DNA from: Streptomyces decoyicus
GTDB taxonomy: Bacteria; Actinomycetota; Actinomycetes; Streptomycetales; Streptomycetaceae
Assembly: GCF_019880305.1 (NCBI RefSeq)
Contig: NZ_CP082301.1
Span: 3,038,001 to 3,102,000, forward strand
Direction: 5' to 3'
Length of the DNA: 64,000 bases
Each line of letters starts with the position of its first letter. The first letter of the stretch is position 1. The translations under genes were made by a program, and so were the position numbers. The notes below the pieces were generated by a model that did no database searches, was not told the origin of the DNA, and was given only the letters and a program-made list of their open reading frames with translations. This document shows positions 55,853 to 64,000 of the stretch, piece after piece.

Positions 55853-55989
55853 GCCCCGATCGTAGGTGGGCAATACCGGCGTACGGAACAAGTCCGAGGC
55901 GCTTCTATCAAGGGCTGGAAACGATCGGCATATCTGTCAGGCGTTCGGGTAGCCGCGCGCCCATGGCTCCACCACAGGAGAACACCAAA

Positions 55990-56901
55990 ATGATCAAGAG
56001 AAAATTGGCAAGCGGCATCCGCCGCCGCTCGCTGCTCGCGGGGGTAGCGGCGCTCGGCGCAGCGGGTGCGGTGGGAGCGGCGACGGGCTGCTCCCGGGTC
56101 GATATCTCCGGCGCGACCGGAGGCGGACACCAGCTGGAGGACCTGCGGAAAAAGGGCACCATCCGCATGGGCATCGCGAGCGAACCGCCCTATGCCTCGA
56201 TCAACAGCAAGGGTGAGCTGACGGGTGAGGCACCCGCGGTCGCCAAGACCATCTTCCGCCGGCTGGGCATCAAGAATTTCGAGCCGGTGCCGGTCGAGTT
56301 CGGCGCATTGGTGCCGGGACTCCATTCCTTCCAGTACGACGTGATCGTCGCGGGCATGTTCATCAACAAAGCCCGCTGCGCGGCCGTCCTCTTCTCCGAC
56401 CCGGATTACGAGAACAAGGACGCCTTTCTCGTACTCAAGGGCAACCCGAAGAAAATCCACTCCTATGCGGACATCGCCAAGGGGAAATTCCGGATGGGCT
56501 CGGGAATCGGCTATGCGGAGATCGACTACGCGGTCGGCAACGGTGTCAAGAAGGACACGATCCAGACCTACGGCGACCAGATCGCCGGTATGGAGGCTCT
56601 GGAAGCGGGCCGTATCGACGCCTTCGCCGGCACGGCGCTGACCATGATCGAGGCGCTGAAGGCCGGTAAGCATCCCAAGGTGGAGATGACCGAGCCGTTC
56701 ACGCCGGTGGTCGACGGGAAGCCCCAGCGCGACGGCGGCGGTTACGGCTTCCGGATCGGCGAGACCAATCTGCGGGACGCGTTCAACCGCGAACTCCAGA
56801 AGATGAAGAAGAGCGGCGAACTCCTGCGTATCGCCAAGCCGTACGGCTTCACCGAGGAGTTCATGACCGACCTCACGGCGAAGGAGCTCTGTAAAAAGTG
56901 A
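55990..56901 (+). CDS. ehuB: Ectoine/hydroxyectoine-type ABC transporter substrate-binding lipoprotein
   Basis: 303 residues from the ATG at 55990 (AGGAGA upstream; an ATG at 55963 is less likely). Twin-arginine-type start with lipobox: RRRSLLAGVAALGAAGAV and ATGCSR, lipidated Cys near residue 35. SBP_bac_3 fold (RMGIASEPPYASINSKGELT, FGALVPGLHSFQYDVIVAGM, MGSGIGYAEIDYAVGNGVKK). EhuB-like by sequence pattern; the substrate may be ectoine, hydroxyectoine or another compact zwitterion or amino acid. First of four overlapping genes. Confidence 0.88.
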   Translation: MIKRKLASGIRRRSLLAGVAALGAAGAVGAATGCSRVDISGATGGGHQLEDLRKKGTIRMGIASEPPYASINSKGELTGEAPAVAKTIFRRLGIKNFEPVPVEFGALVPGLHSFQYDVIVAGMFINKARCAAVLFSDPDYENKDAFLVLKGNPKKIHSYADIAKGKFRMGSGIGYAEIDYAVGNGVKKDTIQTYGDQIAGMEALEAGRIDAFAGTALTMIEALKAGKHPKVEMTEPFTPVVDGKPQRDGGGYGFRIGETNLRDAFNRELQKMKKSGELLRIAKPYGFTEEFMTDLTAKELCKK

Positions 56902-57629
56902 CCGGCGCCCTATGGCAACTCTTCTTCGAAGGACTGTGGATCACCATCCAGTTGATGGTCTACAGCGCCGCCCTGGCCGCCGCCGTCGCCTTCGGTATCG
57001 GTCTGGCCCGCACCTCACGCTTCTGGATCGTCCGCTTCCTGTCCGGTGTCTATGTGGAGTTCTTCCGCGGCACCTCGGCCCTGGTGCTGATGTTCTGGCT
57101 GTTCTTCGCGCTGCCGCTGCTGGGCTGGCAGCTGGTCGGTATCTGGGCGGGCACCCTGGCGCTGGGCCTCTCCTACGGGGCGTACGGCTCCGAGGTCGTC
57201 CGCGGCGCCCTCCAGTCGGTGGCACCCGCCCAGCAGGAGGCGGCCATCGCACTGAGCTTCACGCCCTGGCAACGGCTGCGGAAGGTGCTGCTGCCGCAGG
57301 CCGTCCCCGAGATGATGCCGCCGTTCAACAACCTGCTGATCGAGCTGCTCAAGGGCACCGCGCTGGCCTCGCTGCTGTCCATCGGCGAACTCACCTTCCA
57401 GGCCAAGCTCGCCCGGCTGTCCACGGGCGAGAGCGCCCAGATCTACGGAATCATCCTCGTCCTCTACTTCGCGGTCGCGTTCGTACTGACCCGGATCATG
57501 CGGGTGCTGGAGCGCCGCGCCAAGGCCTCGGTCGGCCGGGCGGTACCCAAGGGTGAGGGCTGGTTCTCCCGCAAACTGCCCGTCGAGAAGCAGGGCCCCG
57601 AGGCGCTGGCCACCGGAGGAAAGCCGTGA
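56898..57629 (+). CDS. ehuC: Ehu-type ABC transporter permease
   Basis: 243 residues from a GTG at 56898, GTGA overlap with the binding-protein gene. Polar amino acid permease (HisM type): membrane helices at about residues 10-35, 45-80, 85-105 and 185-210, and the coupling EAA loop (AQQEAAIALSFTPWQRLRKV). Forms the channel together with the next protein. Confidence 0.88.
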   Translation: MTGALWQLFFEGLWITIQLMVYSAALAAAVAFGIGLARTSRFWIVRFLSGVYVEFFRGTSALVLMFWLFFALPLLGWQLVGIWAGTLALGLSYGAYGSEVVRGALQSVAPAQQEAAIALSFTPWQRLRKVLLPQAVPEMMPPFNNLLIELLKGTALASLLSIGELTFQAKLARLSTGESAQIYGIILVLYFAVAFVLTRIMRVLERRAKASVGRAVPKGEGWFSRKLPVEKQGPEALATGGKP

Positions 57630-58279
57630 ACAACTGGTCATGGAGCTACGTCGGCGAGATCATGCCCGAGATCCTCAAAGGGCTGTGGATCACGATCCAG
57701 GCGACGATCTACGGCTCGCTGGTCTCCTTCGCGCTCGGGCTGGTGTGGGCGGTGGCGCTGCGCTCGCGGAGCCGCTGGGTGACCTGGCCGGTCAGCATCT
57801 TCGTCGAGTTCATCCGCAACACCCCGCTGCTGGTGCAGCTGTTCTTCCTGTTCTTCGTCCTGCCGGGCTGGGGGCTGGCCTTCTCGCCGCTGACCACGGG
57901 CGTCATCGGCCTGGGCCTGCACTACTCCACGTACACCTCGGAGGTCTACCGCGCCGGTATCGACGGTGTGCCGCCCGGCCAGTGGGAGGCCGCCACGGCG
58001 CTGAGCCTGCCGCGCCGGCGCACCTGGACCGCGGTGATCCTGCCGCAGGCGTTCCGCCGGGTGGTTCCCGCGCTGGGCAACTACGTCATCGCCATGTTCA
58101 AGGACACGCCGCTGCTGGCCGGTATCACCGTCGCCGACATGCTCTTCCAGGCGAACAGCATCAGCGCCACCACCTTCGACTACCTGGAGCCGATCACCAT
58201 CGTCGGCATCCTCTTCGTGGTCATCTCCTACCCCACTTCTCTCCTCCTGCGAGCCCTGGAGCGTCGTCTTGTCCGCTGA
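57626..58279 (+). CDS. ehuD: Ehu-type ABC transporter permease
   Basis: 217 residues from a GTG at 57626, GTGA overlap with the previous gene. Same topology as the partner permease; N-terminal [40 protein letters not shown], and the EAA loop [20 protein letters not shown]. Overlaps the ATPase gene by 11 bp. Confidence 0.9.
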   Translation: MNNWSWSYVGEIMPEILKGLWITIQATIYGSLVSFALGLVWAVALRSRSRWVTWPVSIFVEFIRNTPLLVQLFFLFFVLPGWGLAFSPLTTGVIGLGLHYSTYTSEVYRAGIDGVPPGQWEAATALSLPRRRTWTAVILPQAFRRVVPALGNYVIAMFKDTPLLAGITVADMLFQANSISATTFDYLEPITIVGILFVVISYPTSLLLRALERRLVR

Positions 58280-59084
58280 CAGCACCCCCTCGAAAGAAAC
58301 GGCCAACCCGGCGGTCGACGGCACCGAGCTGATCCGCTTCGACAACGTCACCAAGCGGTTCGGGACCAACACCGTCCTGGACTCCCTGGACTTCACCGTC
58401 TCGTCGGGCAAGCACGTCACCCTCATCGGCCCGTCCGGGTCCGGCAAGACCACGATCCTGCGGCTGCTGATGACGCTGCTGAAGCCCGACGAGGGCACCA
58501 TCAAGGTCGGCGGCGAGTACCTGACGCACGAGGAGAAGGGCGGCAAGCTCGTCCCGGCCGGGGAGAAGCACATCCGCGAGGTCCGCAAGAACATCGGCAT
58601 GGTGTTCCAGCAGTTCAACCTCTTCCCGAACATGAAGGTGCTGCGGAACATCACCGAGGCGCCGGTGCACGTCCTGGGGATGGAAAAGGACGCCGCCGAG
58701 GAGCGGGCCCGCGAACTCCTCGACCTGGTGGGCCTGACCGAGCACCTCGACAAGTACCCCACCCAGCTCTCCGGCGGCCAGCAGCAGCGGGTCGCCATCG
58801 CCCGGGCGCTGGCGATGCGCCCGCAGGTGCTGCTGCTGGACGAGGTGACCTCCGCGCTCGACCCGGAGCTGGTGGCCGGGGTGCTGGACGTACTGCGGGA
58901 CATCGCGCACACCACGGACATCACCATGCTGTGCGTCACCCACGAGATGAACTTCGCCCGGGACATCTCCGACGACGTCCTGATGTTCGACGCCGGCCGG
59001 GTCATCGAATCCGGTTCCCCGGAAAAGATCTTCACGGAGCCGGAGCACGAGCGCACCCGGGAATTCCTGAGCGCCGTGCTGTGA
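58269..59084 (+). CDS. ehuA: Ehu-type ABC transporter ATP-binding protein
   Basis: 271 residues from a TTG at 58269, GGAG upstream, 11-bp overlap with the permease gene. Walker [11 protein letters not shown]-loop [13 protein letters not shown], signature [15 protein letters not shown], Walker [15 protein letters not shown]-loop VTHEM. Drives import of the compound bound by the lipoprotein. Last gene of the operon. Confidence 0.94.
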   Translation: MSADSTPSKETANPAVDGTELIRFDNVTKRFGTNTVLDSLDFTVSSGKHVTLIGPSGSGKTTILRLLMTLLKPDEGTIKVGGEYLTHEEKGGKLVPAGEKHIREVRKNIGMVFQQFNLFPNMKVLRNITEAPVHVLGMEKDAAEERARELLDLVGLTEHLDKYPTQLSGGQQQRVAIARALAMRPQVLLLDEVTSALDPELVAGVLDVLRDIAHTTDITMLCVTHEMNFARDISDDVLMFDAGRVIESGSPEKIFTEPEHERTREFLSAVL

Positions 59085-59599
59085 GGGGCGGCCGTTAGGC
59101 CGTGAGTTCGGGTGGCGGATCCCCGTCCGGGGGGCCGCCACCCTTTCTCATTTCCCCACACCGGAGCCATGGCGGCCGAATTCCGGAATATCACCCCGCG
59201 GCCCCTCGGCGACTGCGGGAAATCGCTCGCCCGGCCGCCGCCGCAGGCTCAACAGTTCCTCAAGTCGGTGACCTATGGCTGATGTCAGACCTACGGTCTA
59301 CCGTCTAGGGACGGTCCGCGCGCCGCGCATGACACCACCTCATGACCGGAGTGGGAGCGCGGAGTCGGGCCGTACCGGCGTCTCGCCCGGGTGCCCGCCC
59401 CAGGTGTCGCACCTCGGCTTTCACGCCACAGAATTCTGTCCGCGAGCACAACAACGGGGTCCCTTTTTCATGGGAAGGACAGTGGAGACGTGAACGTCTC
59501 ATGTATTGCCACGGGAGTCTGCGCATACCGGAAAACAGTCAGAAACGCCCGCACGGGCCCGGCGTATTGCCCCTCCTGGTGCATCCCTGAGGAGCTGAT
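59085..59599. other. 515-bp intergenic region with a short inverted repeat
   Basis: No convincing gene. AGACC-TAC-GGTCT at 59287-59299 is an inverted repeat with a GTCT direct repeat just after it, which could be an operator or promoter element for the winged-helix gene. GGAAGGACAG near 59473 is purine-rich but no frame follows. Confidence 0.5.
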
Positions 59600-60145
59600 G
59601 TGAGCACGCATACTCAGGACCCGTCACTGCGGCACCAGGATCCGCCACTGCGGCAACAGGACGCATACGCGGTCGTCGTCACGGAATCCGTCGACGACAT
59701 CGAGCAGCTCAACGAATTGCTGCACAGCAATCTGCCGGTCCTGCTCGTCCGCGATCTCGACCAGGCCAGACGCCTGATGGACGGCGAACCGGCCGCCGGG
59801 TCCGCCGCGGACACCCCGCGGCCGGCCCGGCTCCGGGTCGGCCGGCTGGAGGTCCGGCCGGAGGAACAGCGGGCACTGTGGCGGGGCGCGCCGCTGGAGC
59901 TGACCGCACAGGAGATCGGCCTGCTGGGCTGCCTCGCCGGACACGGCGGCAGCGTGGCCTCCTACCGGGAACTCGTCCAGGACGTCTGGGGAGCGTCCTG
60001 CGGAGTGGACACGACGGTGATTCACAGCGCCGTACGACGACTGCGCCGGAAGCTGGAAAAGGCCGGTGTCGACGTCGAGATCGAGTCGGTCCGCGGTTAC
60101 GGTCTGCGGATCGCGTACGAGGGTCAGCAACCGTCAGTGAACTGA
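59600..60145 (+). CDS. Orphan winged-helix regulator (OmpR-type DNA-binding domain)
   Basis: 181 residues from a GTG at 59600 (GAGGAG 5 nt upstream). The C-terminal 100 residues are a Trans_reg_C winged helix (LTAQEIGLLGCLAGHGGSVA, VDTTVIHSAVRRLRRKLEKA, IESVRGYGLRI). The N-terminal 75 residues show only the trace of a regulator domain (AVVVTESVDDIEQLNELLHS, NLPVLLVRDLDQARRLMDGE) with no phospho-Asp, so it is probably not controlled by a kinase. No partner kinase is adjacent. The next two genes encode small secreted proteins, possible targets. Confidence 0.82.
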   Translation: MSTHTQDPSLRHQDPPLRQQDAYAVVVTESVDDIEQLNELLHSNLPVLLVRDLDQARRLMDGEPAAGSAADTPRPARLRVGRLEVRPEEQRALWRGAPLELTAQEIGLLGCLAGHGGSVASYRELVQDVWGASCGVDTTVIHSAVRRLRRKLEKAGVDVEIESVRGYGLRIAYEGQQPSVN

Positions 60146-60288
60146 CATCAACCTGACATTGGCCGCCCCGCCGGATTCCTCAAGAATATGAGGCGCATCT
60201 CCGGCGGGGACGCCTTTTCCCAACTCCTGGGAATTCCGCAGCCAGACGGCGTCTTCGCTTCCTCATCACCATCCGAAGGGGAGGCAGC

Positions 60289-60705
60289 ATGCGCGCACTC
60301 AAGACATCTCGCGCACTCCTGGCGAGTGCCGCCACCGTGAGCATTCTCGGAACGACGGGAATGGCTTCCCATGCCGCGGTGGCCGCGGACCACGGCTCCG
60401 CAGCGCTGAAGAGGACCTGCAAGGTCTCCGCCTACACCGACCGTGTCGACCGGAGGACGGACAAGTTCGGCAACGGCGCGATCCAGTGCAATTACAAGCC
60501 GGCTTACACCAAGATCGTCGTCACCCTCTACAAGGGCAAGAAGAAGATGGCGACGGCCAAGTGCGCCAATCACAAGAGGTCTTGTTTCGTCGCCACGAAG
60601 GAAATCAAGGACGACATGCCCGTCCAGACGTGGCGCACCAAGGTCACCGGAGCCTGGGGCTCCGGAAAGCACAAGACCGTGTGGAGCAAGCCGCTGCACG
60701 GCTGA
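60289..60705 (+). CDS. Small secreted cysteine-containing protein 1
   Basis: 138 residues, AGGGGAGG upstream of the ATG. Signal peptide (SRALLASAATVSILGTTGMA, cleavage around ASHAAVA). The mature 100 residues carry four Cys (TCKVS, IQCNY, AKCANH, SCFVA) and many Lys, suggesting a small disulphide-bonded basic exoprotein. No family recognised. It sits 78 bp before a second secreted protein of similar type, so they may be related in function. Confidence 0.78.
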   Translation: MRALKTSRALLASAATVSILGTTGMASHAAVAADHGSAALKRTCKVSAYTDRVDRRTDKFGNGAIQCNYKPAYTKIVVTLYKGKKKMATAKCANHKRSCFVATKEIKDDMPVQTWRTKVTGAWGSGKHKTVWSKPLHG

Positions 60706-60783
60706 GCCGGACGCGCCCCACGCTCACCGGCCTCGGGCCCGCTGAGGCCTCATCACCGCCACGACCAGCAAAGGCAGATGCGT

Positions 60784-61308
60784 ATGCGCACCATGATCGC
60801 GCGCGGCGCGGTGGCCGCTCTCGCCGCCACCGCCCTGGCCGGGTCCCTCGCGGGCTCCGCCTCGGCCCAGACCGCCCACACCAAGAAGACCGCCTCGGCC
60901 CAGACCGTGCACACCAAGAAGACCGCCTCGGCCCAGACCGTGCACACCAAGAAGACCGTGTACAGCCAGAAGGCGAAGCCCACCACGAAGTCGATCAGGC
61001 TCGACGCCGGCTGCAACTTCATCAGCAACGGCCGTAAGAAGGCGGGCCAGGCCTGCTTCAAGAAAAACGGCGACCGGGTCTGGATCCGTGACACCGCCCG
61101 CGACGGTATGCGCATCGAGGTGCGCGGTTCGGTCAACAGCAAGGGCCAGCCCGGCTACCGCTGCTACGGCAACTACAAGGGCGGCTGGCAGGTCTGCAAC
61201 TTCGACCGCAAGATGGCCGAGGGCCATGTCTTCCTCTGGTACGTCAACAAGTGGAAGGGCAACAAGCTGAAGGGCACCAGCGACGAGAAGATGATGGTGA
61301 CCTCCTGA
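60784..61308 (+). CDS. Small secreted protein 2 with an N-terminal 11-residue repeat
   Basis: 174 residues from the ATG at 60784 (AAAGG at 60770-60774; the ATG at 60778 is too near). Signal peptide to about residue 29 (RGAVAALAATALAGSLAGSA). Then three 11-residue repeats ASAQT(A/V)HTKKT (from a 33-bp DNA repeat), then a Lys/Gly-rich domain with four Cys (DAGCNFIS, QACFKK, RCYGNYKGG, QVCNFD). Basic exoprotein; the repeat may be a flexible Lys-rich tether. Follows the similar secreted gene; function unknown. Confidence 0.8.
   Translation: MRTMIARGAVAALAATALAGSLAGSASAQTAHTKKTASAQTVHTKKTASAQTVHTKKTVYSQKAKPTTKSIRLDAGCNFISNGRKKAGQACFKKNGDRVWIRDTARDGMRIEVRGSVNSKGQPGYRCYGNYKGGWQVCNFDRKMAEGHVFLWYVNKWKGNKLKGTSDEKMMVTS
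60859..60957 (+). repeat. 33-bp tandem repeat x3 inside the secreted protein gene
   Basis: Units 60859-60891, 60892-60924 and 60925-60957 encode ASAQT(A/V)HTKKT. Units 2 and 3 are the same in every base. Confidence 0.97.
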
Positions 61309-61829
61309 GCGGCCCCCGGATGTCACGAACCGCGCGTGCCGTCATGGCTGTTACCGACGTCCGAACCGCTCGTGACGCCATGGCCGTTGCCGACGTCCGA
61401 ACCGCTCGTGACGTCATGGCCGTTGCCGGCACCGGAACCGTTCCCGGTGCCATGAGGCCGGATTCAGATCCCCTGTAGCGAGGGGCCGAGCGCCCTCCTG
61501 CCGGGCCGTCTCGCGGAACCGGCCACAGATGTGGCCGGTTCCGCACCCTTCCGGGGCGCTCCCCCGCCCCTGGGCCGGGGTATCCGGGTGCCATGGGCCG
61601 CAAAACACCAGGACACCGGAAGCCCCATGACCTTGGCATATGCCAAAGTCTCAAGCCCCAGTACAGAAACGCCGGGCACACCTCTTTTCAGTCAAGACCC
61701 CCTCCGCCGAGGGCCGTTGACCGCTATCGTGAGAGTCACGCCGTTGTCCGGGATCGGCCGCGCAAGCGCCGGACGTGACCACCGACGACGCTCATGACGC
61801 AAGCGGTAACAACCTGCTAGGGGGACACC
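61309..61829. other. 520-bp intergenic region with a 36-bp tandem repeat
   Basis: Between the secreted gene and the IclR gene. The left part holds the repeat listed next; the right part, about 61440-61820, shows no gene. TATCGTGAGAGTCACG near 61724 may be part of the IclR promoter. Confidence 0.55.
61326..61433. repeat. 36-bp tandem repeat x3
   Basis: Units at 61326-61361, 61362-61397 and 61398-61433, starting CGAACCGC and carrying CATGGC(T/C)GTT. Unit 1 and part of unit 3 have drifted. The length is a multiple of 3 and the frame stays open on both strands, so translation cannot be excluded, but no start with a ribosome site is seen. Confidence 0.9.
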
Positions 61830-62588
61830 GTGGCGCTGAAGCCCGAGCCGACCGCGCCGTTCCATTCGGTGCAGTACGCCCTTCGCGTGCTCGAAACGAT
61901 CTCCAGGCACGCCGACGGCGTGACCGATGCGCAGATCGCCCGCGAGACCGGCCTGTCCCCGGGCCAGCTCGCCCAGATGCTGTCGATGCTCCGGCGCGAG
62001 GGCTATGTCGAGCAGGTCACCGACGGGGCGTATGTCGTCGGCGAATCGCTCCTGCTCCTCGGAACGGGCGGCGACCGCGACCAGGCCCTGCGCGACAAGC
62101 TCCAGCTCACCCTCGACCACCTGCGCGACTCGGTCGGCGCGGCGGTCTACATCAGCCGGTACATCGACGGCGAGGTGAAGATCCTCCACTACGCCGACGG
62201 ACCGCTGGCACCCAAGGTCAACGAGTGGGCCGAGTTCCACCGCACGGCACACGCCAGCGCGGTCGGCAAATGTCTGCTGGCGCAGCTCGACCACGACGGC
62301 CGCAAGGACCACCTCTCCCGTCACAAGACCGCCCGGCTCACCTCCCGGACGATCACCAACGAGAAGGTCCTGTTCCACAAGCTCGACAGCCAGCCGCCCA
62401 CGGTCCCCGTCCTCGACCTCCAGGAGTACGCCGTCGGCACGGTCTGCGCGGCCGTCCCGATCACCGCCGGTTCGACGGTCGGCTGCCTCGCCCTGTCCAT
62501 GCCGCTGGAGCACGCCCACCGTCTGCGCCAGGCCGCCGACACCCTCAACCGCCGGGCCGCTCCGGTTCTGCTGTCGCTGGCGATCTGA
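61830..62588 (+). CDS. IclR-family transcriptional regulator
   Basis: 252 residues from a GTG at 61830 (GGGGG upstream). N-terminal winged helix (SVQYALRVLETISRHADGVT, LSPGQLAQMLSMLRREGYVE) and C-terminal IclR effector (GAF-like) domain with EWAEFHRTAHASAVGKCLLA and VGTVCAAVPITAGSTVGCLA. It probably binds a small aromatic or carboxylic acid; target unknown. A link to the catabolic locus upstream is possible but not shown. Confidence 0.87.
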   Translation: MALKPEPTAPFHSVQYALRVLETISRHADGVTDAQIARETGLSPGQLAQMLSMLRREGYVEQVTDGAYVVGESLLLLGTGGDRDQALRDKLQLTLDHLRDSVGAAVYISRYIDGEVKILHYADGPLAPKVNEWAEFHRTAHASAVGKCLLAQLDHDGRKDHLSRHKTARLTSRTITNEKVLFHKLDSQPPTVPVLDLQEYAVGTVCAAVPITAGSTVGCLALSMPLEHAHRLRQAADTLNRRAAPVLLSLAI

Positions 62589-62762
62589 GCGGGGCGGGAG
62601 CCGGGCGGGTGGGAGCCAGGCTGGCGTGAGCCGGGCGGGTGTGAGCCAGGTGGGCGCCGGCCGGCCGGGCTCGCGCCGGGAGTGGCGCCGCCCCTCCGTC
62701 CTCCGCCGCGGCTGTGGTCACGAGCACCCCTCTCGACCAGGTAGTATTTCTTTCGTCAGCGC

Positions 62763-62836
62763 GCGCCGCTAGCTCAGTTGGTTAGAGCAGCTGACTCTTA
62801 ATCAGCGGGTCCGGGGTTCGAGTCCCTGGCGGCGCA
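62763..62836 (+). tRNA. tRNA-Lys (anticodon CTT), copy 2
   Basis: Identical in all 74 bases to the gene at 45836; flanks differ. No encoded CCA. A TAGTAT (62742-62747) 15 bp upstream is a plausible -10. Confidence 0.97.
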
Positions 62837-62843
62837 CGTATCG

Positions 62844-62877
62844 AGTGGGCGTTTCCGGTTCTCCGGGAACGCCCACT
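62844..62877 (+). terminator. Terminator after tRNA-Lys copy 2
   Basis: 15-bp stem (62844-62858 with 62863-62877, one G-T pair) followed by TTTGTTTG. Confidence 0.88.
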
Positions 62878-62931
62878 TTGTTTGTCGTGACGGGGTGGGT
62901 GGGGCCGCCGGGGCCCTCAAGCCGACGGTCC

Positions 62932-62973
62932 GTGGTCGACGGCCTGTGGTCGACGGCTCGCGGTCGACGGCTC
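62932..62973. repeat. 14-bp tandem repeat x3
   Basis: GTGGTCGACGGCCT, GTGGTCGACGGCTC and GCGGTCGACGGCTC in a row, in the gap between tRNA-Lys and the acyl-CoA synthetase gene. Confidence 0.9.
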
Positions 62974-63028
62974 ACGGCTCACGGTCGGCAGCCGGGCCGG
63001 CCCCCGGGACCATCGGTCCAGGACGGGA

Positions 63029-64000
63029 TCATCGGTCCAGGAGATGGGCCCGGTCGTGATCGCGGTACAGCGCCAGGAGAGCGGCCCGGTCCCCGGCGGT
63101 GAACGGGCGGTACGCGCTTCCGGCCGGAGCGGGGGAAACGGCGCGAGCAGGAGGAACCGCGGGACCTGCGGGAGTCGCGGGAACGGCAGGGGTGCCGGGG
63201 GCCCCGGGAACGCCAGACGTGTCAGGTCTGTCAGGTGTGGCATGGGTCGTGGGGTCCGCCGAGCCGAGCGGCGACCACCAGACCGGATCCGGGCAGCGGA
63301 AACCGGCCCGTCGCAGGGCGGCCCGATGCACCTTGTTCGTGGCGGTCACCGGCAGCGCGGCCACCGTCCGTACGAACCGGGGCGCCGTCTTCGTCCCGAG
63401 GTCGGGCTGGGCGGCGAGAAAGGCCACGAAGTCGTCCGGGTCGAACACGGCGCCCTCCCTCAGCGCCAGGGCCGCCATGACCTGGTCCCCGGCGACGGGG
63501 TCGGGCACCGCGTACACGGCCACTCCCTCGGCCGGGGCGTAACGGGCGAGGATGTTCTCGATCACCCCGGCGGCCAGATTCTCGCTGTCGACCCGTAGCC
63601 GGTCGTCCGAGCGCCCGGCGAAGTGGAAGAACCCCTCGGTGTCCCGGAAGAAGAGATCACCGGTCCAGTACCAGCCCGCACCGACCCGCCCCTCGCCCCG
63701 GCCGCGGGTGCGGGCGGCGGTCGCCTCGGGGTTGCGCCAGTAGCCCTCGAAGGAGCTGCGGCCGCGGTTGACCAGCTCGCCTATCGACTGCTCCCCGTTC
63801 AGCAGCCGGCCGGCCGGATCGAGACGGGCGCGCGGCAGCTCGGCGCCGGTCTCCGGGTCGACGACGGCGAGATCAGCTCCTGGCGCGGGCCGCCCGATGG
63901 CGCCGGGCGGGGTGTCCGGTGTGCGCTGGATCGCGGCGCCGCCCTCGGAGGAGCCGTACCCCTCGGTCAGGCGGACGCCGAACCGTGCGGCGAAGCGGGC
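63029..64000 (-). CDS. AMP-binding acyl-CoA synthetase, C-terminal part (5' end outside window)
   Basis: The frame is open on the minus strand to the window edge, so only the last 323 codons are seen. Adenylate-forming landmarks: RLTEGYGSSEGGA (A5), FEGYWRNPEAT, WYWTGDLFFRDTEGFFHFAG (A7) with RSDDRLRV (A8), then the C-terminal lid with TNKVHRAALRR carrying the A10 Lys. It activates a carboxylic acid to acyl-CoA; chain length is not readable. The C-terminus has a 50-residue Pro/Ala/Thr-rich insert before a final FTAGDRAALLALYRDHDRAH, unusual for the family. Confidence 0.88.
   Translation of the reverse strand, partial: ARFAARFGVRLTEGYGSSEGGAAIQRTPDTPPGAIGRPAPGADLAVVDPETGAELPRARLDPAGRLLNGEQSIGELVNRGRSSFEGYWRNPEATAARTRGRGEGRVGAGWYWTGDLFFRDTEGFFHFAGRSDDRLRVDSENLAAGVIENILARYAPAEGVAVYAVPDPVAGDQVMAALALREGAVFDPDDFVAFLAAQPDLGTKTAPRFVRTVAALPVTATNKVHRAALRRAGFRCPDPVWWSPLGSADPTTHATPDRPDTSGVPGAPGTPAVPATPAGPAVPPARAVSPAPAGSAYRPFTAGDRAALLALYRDHDRAHLLDR

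Noticed and set aside
61244-61681. Minus-strand frame containing TVPVPATAMTSRAVRTS repeats
   Set aside because: Created by the 36-bp repeat; no start site and no similarity.

Overview
The window is about 64 kb of a Streptomyces chromosome (very high GC, strong G/C third-position bias). Lineage markers are an adpA-orn pair followed by tRNA-His, an in-frame TTA (bldA) codon in adpA, a chaplin, a PAS-GGDEF-EAL protein with a BldD-type site upstream, GH18 and GH20 chitin enzymes, and GTTAA-N6-TTAAC (AccR-type) palindromes at the leucine/acyl-CoA carboxylase operon. As far as I recall it, the gene order from speB through the acyl-CoA genes, GH20, glmS and adpA to the GGDEF-EAL gene follows the SCO2770-SCO2817 part of S. 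coelicolor. The desferrioxamine genes that sit next to the GH20 gene there are missing here.

Layout. 0-2.9 kb: the 3' end of a probable polymorphic toxin with a zinc deaminase tip, followed by a large protein combining a degenerate P-loop region with a C-terminal SUKH-4-like immunity domain. 2.9-13.9 kb: agmatinase, a conserved protein, acyl-CoA thioesterase II, acyl-CoA dehydrogenase, a TetR repressor, and a divergent leucine/short-chain acyl-CoA operon (carboxylase beta and alpha, HMG-CoA lyase, AcdH). 13.9-22.1 kb: secreted hexosaminidase, glmS, universal stress protein, adpA-orn, tRNA-His. 22.1-29.6 kb: NmrA-like reductase with a divergent AraC regulator, GH18 chitinase, a two-component system, a cell-surface protein, a spermidine-synthase-like protein and a His-rich chaplin.

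29.8-39.9 kb is a surface and polysaccharide region: a DUF3344-like secreted protein, then a tightly coupled set of two GT4 glycosyltransferases, an initiating sugar transferase carrying in-frame tandem repeats, and a remnant of a polysaccharide deacetylase; a flavoprotein, a TPR regulator and a histidine phosphatase follow. 40.1-44.9 kb holds an unusual operon: a Cas4/Dna2-like nuclease with four probable Fe-S cysteines, a 516-residue protein of unknown function, and an SF1 helicase core. 45-50.7 kb: a TTA-containing gene, tRNA-Lys, an M6 protease, the c-di-GMP protein and an LLM oxidoreductase. 50.8-59.1 kb: an uptake and catabolic locus with two maleate-isomerase/Asp-Glu-racemase-like enzymes, a 2-hydroxyacid dehydrogenase, an amidase, a DUF3830 protein and an Ehu-type polar amino acid/ectoine ABC transporter. 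59.6-64 kb: an orphan winged-helix regulator, two small secreted proteins, an IclR regulator, a second identical tRNA-Lys and the 3' part of an acyl-CoA synthetase.

Short GC-rich tandem repeats are a recurring feature, both inside genes and between them. The candidates I rate highest for new biology are the split nuclease-helicase operon, the repeat-expanded sugar transferase, the deaminase/SUKH pair, the His-rich chaplin beside a DUF3344-like protein, and the Ehu-linked catabolic cluster.
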